64,000 nt of DNA from Chryseobacterium flavum (GTDB lineage: Bacteria; Bacteroidota; Bacteroidia; Flavobacteriales; Weeksellaceae): NCBI RefSeq assembly GCF_003385595.1, contig NZ_QNUE01000005.1:264987-328986 (forward strand), given 5' to 3'. Of this stretch, positions 1-8,671 are shown piece after piece (position 1 is the first letter of the stretch; the number at the start of each line of letters is the position of its first letter). The notes below the pieces were generated by a model, which saw nothing but the letters and a program-made list of their open reading frames with translations, was not told the DNA's origin and searched no databases. Both the position numbers and the translations under genes were made by a program.

Positions 1-381
1 CTGCTGTCTGATTTCATCAAAATAAAAGGAGACCTGTCAAAAAAAGGGCTGGATTACAAAATGCTTTCAGATGAAAAGCAAAATATAGACCTGTTAAATA
101 CGATCGACCGTAAGAATCCAAGTACCTATGCTTTTGCACAAAAAGCATTTTCCATACAAGAATACTGGGAAGACCATACTCCACTCACCCGGTCTGTAAA
201 AATACCGACCCTTATCATTACAGGTACAAAAGACCATTCTATCGGAAAAAATCATTTTAAATCTTTTTCATTTCCTGATCAGCAGATTGCAGAAATAAAT
301 GGTGGACATTTCCTTTATTACGAGAAAAATAAAGAATTTGTGAAAGCAGTTTCTGATTTTATCCACAAAACCGAAGGTTAG
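1..381 (+). CDS. alpha/beta hydrolase, C-terminal part (5' end outside window)
   Basis: The reading frame is open from base 1, so the gene begins upstream; 126 residues are visible. The last 60 residues show the end of an alpha/beta hydrolase fold: a strand ending in TGTKD, where the Asp fits the acid of the triad, followed by a GGHF segment carrying the catalytic His and an amphipathic C-terminal helix. The nucleophile elbow is not in view, so the substrate cannot be named. It lies 23 bases before a membrane-protein gene on the same strand. Confidence 0.75.
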   Translation: MLSDFIKIKGDLSKKGLDYKMLSDEKQNIDLLNTIDRKNPSTYAFAQKAFSIQEYWEDHTPLTRSVKIPTLIITGTKDHSIGKNHFKSFSFPDQQIAEINGGHFLYYEKNKEFVKAVSDFIHKTEG

Positions 382-404
382 CTTAAAACATTATTTCCTG
401 TCTA

Positions 405-923
405 ATGAAACAACTGCTGATTTTTATTCTGATTATCATAATTTCTTCTTTGTCTGCAGGAATATATGGAATTATTCATGATCAGATTACCTTTACAATT
501 TCACCGGAATATTTTACATGCCTCAAGTTTCCCCAGTTTGGAATGGAGCACCTAAAATTACCTGTAAGAATAAAAGTCGGGATTATTGGTTTTTTGGCTA
601 CCTGGTGGATGGGACTATTTTTAGGAATTGCCTATGCCCTTATTTCTTTATTTCTTAATCCTGAAACAATATTTAAGATAACTTTGAGATCAATCCTGAT
701 TAATCTCCTTATTACTGTAGTATCCGGATTTTCAGGCTATTTGTACTCCATCCTGTTTCTGTCTCCACAACATATTAACTGGTATATACCAAACAATATT
801 AAAGATATACAACATTATATACAGGTAGGGTCAATACATAATTTTGGATATATCGGAGGAATTGCAGGACTAGTTGCAGGGATAACTTACCAGATAAGAA
901 AAAGCAATGTACATTTTGATTGA
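405..923 (+). CDS. hypothetical integral membrane protein, 172 aa
   Basis: I do not recognise a named family with certainty. The protein has an N-terminal hydrophobic segment (residues 3-25) and at least three further membrane segments (about 58-85, 93-120 and 145-163). Residues 28-50 (TFTISPEYF..KFPQFG) resemble a conserved patch I have seen in uncharacterised Bacteroidota membrane proteins. There is no catalytic motif. The reading frame's last bases overlap an upstream in-frame ATG of the next ORF, but the lipoprotein start chosen for that gene lies 20 bases beyond the stop. Confidence 0.7.
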   Translation: MKQLLIFILIIIISSLSAGIYGIIHDQITFTISPEYFTCLKFPQFGMEHLKLPVRIKVGIIGFLATWWMGLFLGIAYALISLFLNPETIFKITLRSILINLLITVVSGFSGYLYSILFLSPQHINWYIPNNIKDIQHYIQVGSIHNFGYIGGIAGLVAGITYQIRKSNVHFD

Positions 924-943
924 CGAACCATAAACCTTACAGT

Positions 944-1402
944 ATGAAATCAACAATATTCCTCGTAATAAGCTTAATACTTCTATCATGTCATAAAAAA
1001 ACAGAAAAAAAAGCATTAACTGATCATTATAAAAATTGGGAAACTCTTGAAATCAGAACAAGGTCGGAAATCCTTACCATTTCCAGGTTTTCAGATTCAG
1101 CGGGCTATTACCAAGAAACTGATAACAGAAAGCTTGAAATTCCATCAGGAGGTAAAAAAATAATTTTCACTGAAGCGGAAAAAGATAGCTTAGGTAAATA
1201 CATTTATGAATCTGTTACCCAGCCAAAATTTACCGATATTCGGGCTACAGATTATGCAGGAAATGTTATCTTTAAGTTTGATAAAGGAAACATGAATTTA
1301 GTCTGCGAATACAATTCCGTAGGAGACTGGACTGAGGTTTCTGAAAACACTCAAAAGATTTATAACCTGATCAGCCGTAAAATCAAACTATCTAAAAATT
1401 AA
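944..1402 (+). CDS. predicted lipoprotein, 152 aa
   Basis: The first in-frame ATG (920) would give a polar extension. Starting at 944 gives a textbook lipoprotein signal: MKS, a hydrophobic core, then a lipobox ending LLSC with the Cys at residue 15. The mature part is polar and rich in Lys, Glu and Ser, with no motif I know. It is probably anchored in a cell-envelope membrane facing the periplasm. It lies in a run of unrelated small plus-strand genes, so context gives no function. Confidence 0.65.
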   Translation: MKSTIFLVISLILLSCHKKTEKKALTDHYKNWETLEIRTRSEILTISRFSDSAGYYQETDNRKLEIPSGGKKIIFTEAEKDSLGKYIYESVTQPKFTDIRATDYAGNVIFKFDKGNMNLVCEYNSVGDWTEVSENTQKIYNLISRKIKLSKN

Positions 1403-1418
1403 AAACCGCTTTATCATT

Positions 1419-1958
1419 ATGAAAAAAATAATACTGGACCTTGCTACTACTTTAGACGGATTTATTGAAGGACCCAACGGAGAAATCGATTGGTGTATCA
1501 TGGATGATGACATGAATTTCGACGGGTTTCTTTCCAGCATTGACACGATTTTTTATGGCCGGGTAAGCTATGATGCATGGGGAAATTATCAGCCTGAAGA
1601 AAATGCAGCTCCTGAAGAACAAAAACTTTGGAATACTGTTCATTCCAAAAATAAATTTGTCTTTTCCAGTCAGAACAGAGAAGATGAAAATGCCGTTTTT
1701 ATCAGTTCCGATATTGTTGAAAAAGTTTCAGAGATTAAAAATCAGGGAGGAAAAGACATCTGGCTCTACGGAGGAGCGGGTCTTATCAAAACTTTCATTC
1801 AGGAAAATCTTATTGATATATACAGAATATCTGTTCATCCTGTTGCTCTGGGAAAAGGGAAACCACTTTTTGAAGATATAAAGGAAAGATTAAATTTAAA
1901 ACTCGTTAAAACCAATGTTTTCAGATCAGGTGTGGTACAGCTTATTTACGAAGCTTAA
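1419..1958 (+). CDS. dihydrofolate reductase-like (RibD C-terminal fold) protein
   Basis: A 179-residue protein of the DHFR/RibD-C superfamily. The start MKKIILDLATTLDGFI with GEIDW near residue 24, the FYGRVSYD segment near residue 47, and a GGAGLI turn near residue 120 (nucleotide-binding loop) are typical of the small stand-alone reductase-like proteins often labelled dihydrofolate reductase family. These are probably NADPH-dependent reductases, but the true substrate is usually unknown. It is not a housekeeping FolA. Confidence 0.8.
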   Translation: MKKIILDLATTLDGFIEGPNGEIDWCIMDDDMNFDGFLSSIDTIFYGRVSYDAWGNYQPEENAAPEEQKLWNTVHSKNKFVFSSQNREDENAVFISSDIVEKVSEIKNQGGKDIWLYGGAGLIKTFIQENLIDIYRISVHPVALGKGKPLFEDIKERLNLKLVKTNVFRSGVVQLIYEA

Positions 1959-2140
1959 ACTAAAATGATGGGATCGTTCAGCTTAATTCGAAGAACTACT
2001 GTTAAAGTACACATCATAATACGAAAAAGATTATTGCAGTCACATTCCTGATATTGGCACTGACTCTTTATAACTATCCTTTCAAATTAAGAAATCGAAT
2101 CCATAAAACTGATATTTGTAGTAAAAAATATGAATTTTCA

Positions 2141-2170
2141 AACCGTTTTAGAAACAGAACGGTTTTTTAT
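2141..2170 (+). terminator. rho-independent terminator after the DHFR-like gene
   Basis: A seven-base inverted repeat, AACCGTT (2141-2147) and AACGGTT (2158-2164), is followed directly by a T run. It sits 183 bases after the stop of the preceding plus-strand gene and before the next gene. Confidence 0.55.
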
Positions 2171-2236
2171 TTTGAATATCAGTTGATATTTTTATTATTT
2201 TTATCTTACACAATATCAAACCACAAAATATAATCT

Positions 2237-2620
2237 ATGCCTCATTTCATTATAGATTGTTCACAGGATGTTCTTCTGCAGAGAACACCTGATGAATTAA
2301 TGGATGCCGTTTATGAAGTGGCTGATGCAACAGGTCTGTTTGCTCCCAATGATATTAAAGTAAGACTTCAGCCCTATCAGTATTACCGGTTAGGTACCGG
2401 CAAGAAAAATTTCCTGCATATCTTCGGATATATTATGGAAGGACGGACTACAGAACAAAAGACTGACCTTTCCAGAAAGATTTGCACCCGGCTTTCTGAA
2501 TTGCTGGCAGATATTTCTTTTCTCTCCGTTAACATCAGCGATTTTGAGGCTTCAACTTATAGTAACAAAGCCCTCATTAATCCTGAAAATACAGGCAAAG
2601 ACCGGCATTTCGGATTATAG
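2237..2620 (+). CDS. 5-carboxymethyl-2-hydroxymuconate isomerase-like tautomerase
   Basis: A 127-residue member of the CHMI branch of the tautomerase superfamily. The protein begins Met-Pro-His-Phe; removal of Met would expose the N-terminal Pro that acts as general base in this superfamily. The length matches the family (about 125). CHMI converts a hydroxymuconate in 4-hydroxyphenylacetate breakdown, but no other genes of that pathway lie nearby, so the real substrate here is open. A DinB-fold gene follows after 33 bases and may be co-transcribed. Confidence 0.8.
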   Translation: MPHFIIDCSQDVLLQRTPDELMDAVYEVADATGLFAPNDIKVRLQPYQYYRLGTGKKNFLHIFGYIMEGRTTEQKTDLSRKICTRLSELLADISFLSVNISDFEASTYSNKALINPENTGKDRHFGL

Positions 2621-2653
2621 CTTATTCCTGAACCAACTAAATATCAATATACC

Positions 2654-3157
2654 ATGAGTTTAAAAACATTAGTCAGCAAAAGTGCACAGTATAACAATTG
2701 GGTAGTCAACAAATACATTGACTGGCTATCCACAAAGTCTGACGAGCAGCTTAATCAGGAAACTATTTCAAGTTTTCCAACGATCTTAAAAACTTTACAT
2801 CACATCTGGCAGACCCAGGAATACTGGTGGAGCCATATTTCTGAAAATAATGATTTTGATTTTACAAAAACTACAGAGACCACCAGCAAAGAAGATATTT
2901 TTAATGCCATAAAAAACAATTCACAAAAGCTGGTGGATTATGTGGAAAGCTTATCTGAAGAAGATCTTTCAAAAAATGTAAAAGTAGAATCCCCGTGGTT
3001 TCAGTGTGACTTTTCAAAATACGAATATATTCAACATGCCATTCTTCATGGAACGTATCATAGAGGACAAATTGTAACAATGGGAAGAAATATCGGAATA
3101 ACAGATGCTCCTATGACTGATTTTAACTTCTGGAACATTTATAAAGATGATAAATAG
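2654..3157 (+). CDS. DinB-family (YfiT-like) four-helix protein
   Basis: A 167-residue DinB/DUF1572-type protein (unrelated to DNA polymerase IV). Metal-ligand histidines fit the family pattern: the first in the segment LHHIWQ near residue 48, then a pair in HGTYHRGQ near residues 134-138. Such proteins are four-helix bundles that bind a divalent metal. Some are bacillithiol- or mycothiol-dependent transferases, but the role of this one cannot be read from sequence. Confidence 0.8.
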   Translation: MSLKTLVSKSAQYNNWVVNKYIDWLSTKSDEQLNQETISSFPTILKTLHHIWQTQEYWWSHISENNDFDFTKTTETTSKEDIFNAIKNNSQKLVDYVESLSEEDLSKNVKVESPWFQCDFSKYEYIQHAILHGTYHRGQIVTMGRNIGITDAPMTDFNFWNIYKDDK

Positions 3158-3202
3158 AAAGATAACCTAGCAAGCACATCATAAAAAAACTATACAACCT
3201 AT

Positions 3203-4378
3203 ATGATTTCAGCGACTGATCTTCTTATTTGGAGAAAAACTTATATTTTATTTTTTTCTCTTTGCTTCCTTTCAGCTTTTTCCCAGCTTGAAAAAATTCC
3301 AGCTACTCAAGATACTGCCTTTCTGATCGAATCAACAATCCTTAATCAACCGAGAAGCATATGGGTTCATTTACCGGAGGGATACTCCTCTTCACAAACT
3401 TATCCTGTTCTATATCTGCTAGATGGTGATGCCCATTTTAAGTATGTTTCTCAAATGACTGATTACCTCTCAGATTATGACCGGAACAGAATTCCCAAAA
3501 TGATCGTTGTAGCCATAGTCAATATCAACAGAGGCAAAGATTTAAATATACGTCATAATATAGCAGACGGAAAAGAAGACTCTTCCAGCATATCAGTTGT
3601 TGATGGTGCTGGAAGATTTTTGAAATTTCTTGATAAGGAAGTGATACCTGAAATAAATTCACGTTTTAAAACTCAGCCTTACAGAATTCTGATGGGGCAC
3701 TCGCTGGCAGGAGAATTTGCTTTGTATGCTAAAAACACACTTCCGGATTTATTCCAGGCTACAATCCTGATAAGTCCTGCCATTCACGACGAAAATATCG
3801 TTGTAATGACTGATTTTAATAAAATGTTGCAAAAGAAAAATCTAAAAGGAAAAATGTTTGTTACGCTAGGAGATGAAGATACTCAAAAAGTCAATCTGAT
3901 AACAGAGCAGCTTAAACTATTTTCTCCAGCAACTTTTGAATGGGATTTTAAATATTATAAAGAAGAAAATCATTTTTCAGTAACCTATAAAAGCATTTTT
4001 GATGGTTTAAAATTTATTTACAAGAACTGGTTTTTTGATAATTACAGTACAGTATTAATGACTCCAAAAGAAATTCAACAACGTTTTGATCGCCTTTCAA
4101 AAGAATTCGGATATACATTGCTTCCAACAGAAGACTTTGTCAATAATCGTGCATATAAGCAACTTCGCGCAGGAAACATTAATATTGCACTCGACCTATT
4201 TCAACAAAATGTAAAAAACCATCCGGATTCATGGAATGCTTATGACAGCCTTGGAGAAGCTTATATGAAAAAAGGGGATAAAAAATCAGCTATTGAAAAT
4301 TATAAGAAATCACTTCAATTAAATCCTGATAATGCAGATGGAAAAATAATCCTGGAAAAGCTTTTATCAGAAAAATAA
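3203..4378 (+). CDS. secreted esterase (EstD/Fes-like) with C-terminal TPR repeats
   Basis: The 391-residue protein has an N-terminal signal peptide (hydrophobic 12-27, cleavage likely near AFSQ). The esterase domain has a strand-rich VLYLLDGD start and a GHSLAGE nucleophile elbow (about residues 169-175), with a His in an ENHFS segment near residue 260. The C-terminal ~70 residues form tetratricopeptide repeats (SLGEAYMKKGDKKSAIENY). The catalytic part belongs to the esterase D/enterobactin-esterase-like group. The TPR tail suggests a protein partner. It is the last gene before the DnaA-box region. Confidence 0.82.
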   Translation: MISATDLLIWRKTYILFFSLCFLSAFSQLEKIPATQDTAFLIESTILNQPRSIWVHLPEGYSSSQTYPVLYLLDGDAHFKYVSQMTDYLSDYDRNRIPKMIVVAIVNINRGKDLNIRHNIADGKEDSSSISVVDGAGRFLKFLDKEVIPEINSRFKTQPYRILMGHSLAGEFALYAKNTLPDLFQATILISPAIHDENIVVMTDFNKMLQKKNLKGKMFVTLGDEDTQKVNLITEQLKLFSPATFEWDFKYYKEENHFSVTYKSIFDGLKFIYKNWFFDNYSTVLMTPKEIQQRFDRLSKEFGYTLLPTEDFVNNRAYKQLRAGNINIALDLFQQNVKNHPDSWNAYDSLGEAYMKKGDKKSAIENYKKSLQLNPDNADGKIILEKLLSEK

Positions 4379-4432
4379 GATATTGTATTTATTATTATCA
4401 TTTAAATAAATCATGTTACATTAAACAAAAAA

Positions 4433-4605
4433 TGTGGATAACTTTTCCACATCAGCTCTACTTTTATTTTACAATTGTGGATAACTTTTCCATAGCGTAT
4501 TATTCACAAATATAAATATATATAACACAATACTTTACATAAAATAAATATCCACACAAAATTTTCCACATGTAAATATAAATGTGAATAATTTTATGTG
4601 GATAA
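4433..4605. other. cluster of DnaA boxes in AT-rich gene-free DNA (candidate oriC)
   Basis: Five perfect matches to the DnaA box TTATNCACA lie within 173 bases: 4433-4441, 4476-4484, 4583-4591 and 4597-4605 on the minus strand, and 4500-4508 on the plus strand. One-mismatch boxes lie at 4443-4451, 4548-4556 and 4562-4570. The 14-base unit TGTGGATAACTTTT occurs three times. The surrounding 4379-4932 stretch has no convincing gene and is very AT-rich at 4681-4735, which would suit an unwinding element. No dnaA gene is in the window. Genes on both sides run on the plus strand, which is not the usual divergent layout, so origin status is an inference. Confidence 0.65.
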
Positions 4606-4932
4606 CTTTTTTACAAGCTTTACCCATTCCCTCTCTGTTACAATCTACAATACTTCCTAAACAATAAAAAGATACCACAATTTATTAACCATAATCGTTT
4701 ATAAATATTTTTTATGTAATTTTAAAAAACAAAACAAATCACCATGAAAAGAAATATGAAAACTATTTTATCCCCTTTAAAAACAAAGAAAATACAAACT
4801 TATAGTAACCTTTGTACTATATATTCCCTACCCTGACACCTAGAAAAACGCTCAGATTCTGTTGAAATGATTAGCCATTACAGCAGAAAGCTCCCAATAA
4901 AACAAATGAAAACAATTTAATCCCCTCATTCA

Positions 4933-5781
4933 ATGACAACAACCGACATTCAAAAAAACATCATTCCCTATATCGGGGAAACAGATCCTTACATCAATAT
5001 TCCAGAAAACAGCATTTTCAATGATCACACTATTGAAACTGAAATATACGGACATGATTTTAGCAATGAAAACTTTACTTATCTGCTAAAAACACTGGCT
5101 TCATTGGGAAGCTGCAGCTTATACAAACTGTTAAATGATTCCTCTAAAGAAAAAATCTATTTCCTTGGAGAAAAGTTAAGGATCAGAAAATTATCTTACA
5201 GACCCATTCCGGATGCCATCTCCATTACCGGCGCAAGCTATCTGGAATCTAAAAGAAAAGGGAAATCCTGCCTTAATGCAAAAGATAAACAATCGGGAGA
5301 AACCCTGTATTCTTTTGAGTTGGATTACTATATCATCAACCAAGATTCATTCAGGCTTTTTTACAAAGATTATTTCAATGACACTCCTGTAGAAAGTTAT
5401 GATGAGAAACTTCCCGAAGCTAAAATAAACAAGACCGGAGACCCCCATCAGTTTACCATATCCATCATGCCTTTTAGCCTGAGCCAATGCAAAGGCCATT
5501 TTGAAAATTATCCGATTGTTCCTTTTGTTTTCGTTGCCAATTGTGTACTGAGAGAAATCTTCAATTTCTTAGGAAACCAGAACATTTATGAAATTGACAG
5601 CCTGGAAGGTTACGCTTCCAAGGCAATGCCCACCGGAACAGAATTCCTGGTTGAAGTTTTCCAACAAAAATTCCTAAAAAATCTCATCTACTTCAAATGT
5701 GAAATAAAAGACCTTTCCGGTACTCCGTATGCAATTATTATTGTGAATCTAAGGTCAAATGATAAAAAACAAACCGGATAA
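4933..5781 (+). CDS. double-hotdog, FabZ-like protein with altered active site
   Basis: A 282-residue protein. Residues 188-204 (GHF..YPIVPF..) match the signature helix region of FabZ/FabA hotdog dehydratases (GHFPGxPxxPG), keeping the His (189) but carrying Asn203 where FabZ has the catalytic Glu. The N-terminal half (about 45-140) looks like a second, degenerate hotdog. No signal peptide is seen. It could be a binding protein or a non-dehydratase hotdog enzyme acting on an acyl thioester. No acyl-carrier or ketosynthase gene is nearby, so the function is open. Confidence 0.6.
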   Translation: MTTTDIQKNIIPYIGETDPYINIPENSIFNDHTIETEIYGHDFSNENFTYLLKTLASLGSCSLYKLLNDSSKEKIYFLGEKLRIRKLSYRPIPDAISITGASYLESKRKGKSCLNAKDKQSGETLYSFELDYYIINQDSFRLFYKDYFNDTPVESYDEKLPEAKINKTGDPHQFTISIMPFSLSQCKGHFENYPIVPFVFVANCVLREIFNFLGNQNIYEIDSLEGYASKAMPTGTEFLVEVFQQKFLKNLIYFKCEIKDLSGTPYAIIIVNLRSNDKKQTG

Positions 5782-5891
5782 TCCTGCTCCTATTCTAACG
5801 CAGAATTATTTCTGAAGTTCCCGGCTTAACAGATTTTTTTGTAAGTTCGTTATGAATACACTTATAAAATTACAAATAAAAACAGAGGCTA

Positions 5892-7133
5892 ATGTATAAC
5901 ACTACAATACAAAAAGAATGGTTCTCAAAAGGGGAACAATATGCAAGAGAAATCAATGAAATGGTTGAATTGGGTGAAAAAAACGGATGGGAAAACTGGA
6001 AGGGTAAAGAACCTGAAGATAGCAGGGAAAACCTGGGGGAAGAAGTTTTTGAAATGCTCAAAACGGCAAACCTGAACAATGATATAAATAATTTCAGGAA
6101 ACTCTTCCCCCCCGCTCACACTCCGGTTATTCCTTTACTGAAAGAAAAATCACAAAGCATCGAACACCTTCATTTTATAGAAGGTCAGAAGATCGTCTTT
6201 TTAACCGGGACTTCATATGAAAAAAGACAGGCTTATCTGCTTGATGGCGATAAAGTCAGTAAACTTGATGAAAACATTAGTGCTATAGGGAAATCCAGAC
6301 AGGGAAATGTTTTTGCAATAGCTACTGATCATAAAATTTCGGTATATAAAGGCTGGGAAGGAAAACTGATCAATGAGTTTAAATTCATTAGCACTGATTT
6401 CGGACTTACAGAAATTACACCATTTAATGACGGGAGTAAAGTACTTATCATTTCATCAGGAGGTATTTTCCTGATTTCTGAAAATGAGAATAAACTAATA
6501 CATCCTGTCAACGAAGATAATGATGAAGACTGGACTTCCCAGATCGATATGGAAAATGCAGCATTGTCTAACGACAACTCCTATATTGTTGTTGGGGATC
6601 AGGGATATGATCACAGAATTCTGGATCAGGAAGGAAATACTATAGGAACTATCGGACCTCAATCATCATACCCTCATTTCTGCCTGTTCTCAAAAGATGA
6701 CAGCCAGCTGATTACCAATTCCTGCCATTTTTATAATGGAATTACGATCGGTATTCATTCCGGTCAATATGCAGGAGTAGATATTGAAGCTTATACAGAA
6801 AGTGATGATTTTACTTTTATTGATGAAGAAATGAGAGTATATGCAGGAGTAGCAATAAAAGATTACTATATCCTTGGTGACGCATATGGCTACATCAAGG
6901 CATTTGATAAAAAAGGAACCCGTCTCTGGAGACACTTTTTAGGATCCACAATTTCCGGAATGACTGTTTCAGATGATGAAACCATACTTTGGGTAGCTGC
7001 TCATTCAGGCATACTGCACAAATTACATCTTGAAAAAGGATTAAGAGACACCCACACCATAGGTAATGCAAAACATTATGAAGAGTTCAGGCTTCTGATC
7101 TGGAAAGATGAACCTCAGGTTTGGAAATGGTAG
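5892..7133 (+). CDS. predicted beta-propeller (WD40-like) protein, 413 aa
   Basis: No signal peptide. An N-terminal helical part (1-80) is followed by repeated four-strand blades from about residue 85 to 390, each with hydrophobic strands and turns such as LLDGDK, KISVYKGWEGK, YGYIKAFDKKGTRLW and VAAHSGILHKL. This pattern fits a WD40/PQQ-like propeller used for protein contact. I cannot name a family or partner. It stands alone between unlike genes. Confidence 0.65.
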   Translation: MYNTTIQKEWFSKGEQYAREINEMVELGEKNGWENWKGKEPEDSRENLGEEVFEMLKTANLNNDINNFRKLFPPAHTPVIPLLKEKSQSIEHLHFIEGQKIVFLTGTSYEKRQAYLLDGDKVSKLDENISAIGKSRQGNVFAIATDHKISVYKGWEGKLINEFKFISTDFGLTEITPFNDGSKVLIISSGGIFLISENENKLIHPVNEDNDEDWTSQIDMENAALSNDNSYIVVGDQGYDHRILDQEGNTIGTIGPQSSYPHFCLFSKDDSQLITNSCHFYNGITIGIHSGQYAGVDIEAYTESDDFTFIDEEMRVYAGVAIKDYYILGDAYGYIKAFDKKGTRLWRHFLGSTISGMTVSDDETILWVAAHSGILHKLHLEKGLRDTHTIGNAKHYEEFRLLIWKDEPQVWKW

Positions 7134-7231
7134 GATTCGCATGTTAATTACATGTGCTATTTCCCAAAAAGTATCATTTCATTACTTTTTGTAAATTAGT
7201 TTTCTATAGAAATTAATTTAATTTTACGATT

Positions 7232-7582
7232 ATGCAGAACACACGGGTTTTTAAAATGTCCTTTGCAGGAGTTTACCCACATTATATTCAAAAGGCAGAA
7301 AAAAAGGGCCGGACTAAAGAGGAGATTGATAAAATTATATTCTGGCTGACGGGATATGACGAAAAAGACCTGCAGGAAATTTTGAATAACAAAACAGATT
7401 TCGAAACATTCTTTAAGCAGGCTCCTCAGATCAACCCTAATGCATCTATGATAAAAGGAGTTATTTGTGGCTATCGTATTGAAGAAATAGAAGATGAACT
7501 CATGAGAAATATCCGGTATCTGGATAAATTAATTGATGAACTTGCAAAAGGAAAATCAATGGAAAAGATATTAAGGAAATGA
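7232..7582 (+). CDS. DUF2200 family protein
   Basis: A 116-residue protein that matches DUF2200 as I know it: the N-terminal block with [11 protein letters not shown], then [22 protein letters not shown], and the C-terminal [18 protein letters not shown] segment. The family is small, cytosolic and of unknown function, spread across bacteria. Length is as expected. Confidence 0.85.
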   Translation: MQNTRVFKMSFAGVYPHYIQKAEKKGRTKEEIDKIIFWLTGYDEKDLQEILNNKTDFETFFKQAPQINPNASMIKGVICGYRIEEIEDELMRNIRYLDKLIDELAKGKSMEKILRK

Positions 7583-7742
7583 CTTCTGAATATTAATCTA
7601 TTACGGATACCTACGTTTAAAATATGATAATCTAAAATTTCTTTCCCAATTCAAAAAACTTCCCGAAATTAGCAGTCTGTGCGTTAAATATGATCCAATG
7701 AAATAAAAAAATTTAATTAGAACATACAAAACTTAATATAAG

Positions 7743-7864
7743 TTTTCTTCGGGGCAGGGTGAAATTCCCTACCGGCGGTTATAGTCCGCGACTCCTTTCT
7801 TTTGAAAGGACTGATCTGGTGAAATTCCGGAACCGACAGTTAAAGTCTGGATGGGAGAAGAAAA
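7743..7864 (+). ncRNA. FMN riboswitch (RFN element)
   Basis: All conserved RFN blocks are present in order: GGGGCAGGGTGAAATTCCC, ACCGGCGGT, AGTCCGCGAC, a variable stem, then CTGATCTGGTGAAATTCCGG, ACCGACAGT and AGTCTGGATGGGAGAAG. The closing P1 helix pairs TTTTCTTC (7743-7750) with GAAGAAAA (7857-7864). It lies 93 bases before ribB. Downstream, 7862-7870 can pair with 7908-7916 (nine base pairs, one G-U), competing with P1, and may form part of the expression platform. FMN binding would be expected to lower ribB expression. Confidence 0.95.
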
Positions 7865-7957
7865 TGAGATGATCAGTAAGATTCTTTGCGGACTCTTATT
7901 GTATCGTATTTCATTTCCATGTACCGAAGACTATTTTAACTTTAACAGTAAAATAAC

Positions 7958-8605
7958 ATGGAAAAATTACTAGAACAATTCGGAGCAACCTCCAGAGAAC
8001 GTGTAGAAAAAGCACTTTCAACTTTACAACAGGGAAAAGGCATTCTTTTGGTAGATGATGAAAACCGTGAGAACGAGGGCGATATCATCTTTCCCGCCTC
8101 CACTATTACAGAACAGGATATGGCACTTCTGATCCGCGAATGCAGCGGTATCGTCTGCTTATGCATATCTGAAGAAAAAAGCCGCCAGCTTAATCTTCGT
8201 CCAATGGTGGAACACAACAATTCAAAAAATCAAACCGCATTTACCATTTCTATCGAGGCGAAAGAAGGTGTAGAATCAGGAGTTTCTGCAAAAGACCGCG
8301 TAACAACAATCAGAACGGCTGTAGCTGAGAATGCCCTGGCAGAGCATATTGCCAGCCCGGGACATGTTTTTCCTTTAATCGCGAGAAAGGGAGGTGTTTT
8401 TGAAAGACGGGGACATACAGAAGGCAGTGTAGATCTTGTAAAAATGGCTAATCTGGGTGACGATGCCGTACTTTGTGAGCTGACCAATGAAGACGGCTCC
8501 ATGGCAAGACTTCCCGAAATTGTGGATTTTGCCATCAGGAAAGGGATGAGTGTCGTAACCATTGAAGATATTTATACTTACCGTAAAATGATTATCAGCA
8601 ACTAA
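7958..8605 (+). CDS. ribB: 3,4-dihydroxy-2-butanone-4-phosphate synthase
   Basis: A 215-residue RibB, matching the single-domain E. coli type (217 residues), not the fused RibBA common in this phylum. It turns ribulose 5-phosphate into the four-carbon unit of riboflavin plus formate. Key motifs are visible: [10 protein letters not shown] (acidic, metal-binding; residues 34-43), the CSGIVC segment and SPGHVFPL, then [11 protein letters not shown] near residue 150. The FMN riboswitch upstream shows feedback control. A second, fused ribBA may exist elsewhere in the genome; it is not visible here. Confidence 0.95.
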   Translation: MEKLLEQFGATSRERVEKALSTLQQGKGILLVDDENRENEGDIIFPASTITEQDMALLIRECSGIVCLCISEEKSRQLNLRPMVEHNNSKNQTAFTISIEAKEGVESGVSAKDRVTTIRTAVAENALAEHIASPGHVFPLIARKGGVFERRGHTEGSVDLVKMANLGDDAVLCELTNEDGSMARLPEIVDFAIRKGMSVVTIEDIYTYRKMIISN

Positions 8606-8629
8606 AATAAATCTGTTTAACGCACTTAG

Positions 8630-8658
8630 CAGCCGCCCGGTATCGGCGGCTGTTTTTT
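8630..8658 (+). terminator. rho-independent terminator after ribB
   Basis: CAGCCGCC (8630-8637) pairs with GGCGGCTG (8645-8652), followed by six T. It also lies just before the end of the opposing minus-strand gene. Confidence 0.85.
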
Positions 8659-8671
8659 ATTGACAGAAATA

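Noticed and set aside
4744..4836. 30-codon ORF just downstream of the DnaA-box cluster, beginning MKRNMKTILSPLK
   Set aside because: Short, AT-rich, no promoter box or family signature. A similar ATGAAAACnATTT..TCCCCT string before the next gene suggests a small direct repeat rather than a peptide gene.
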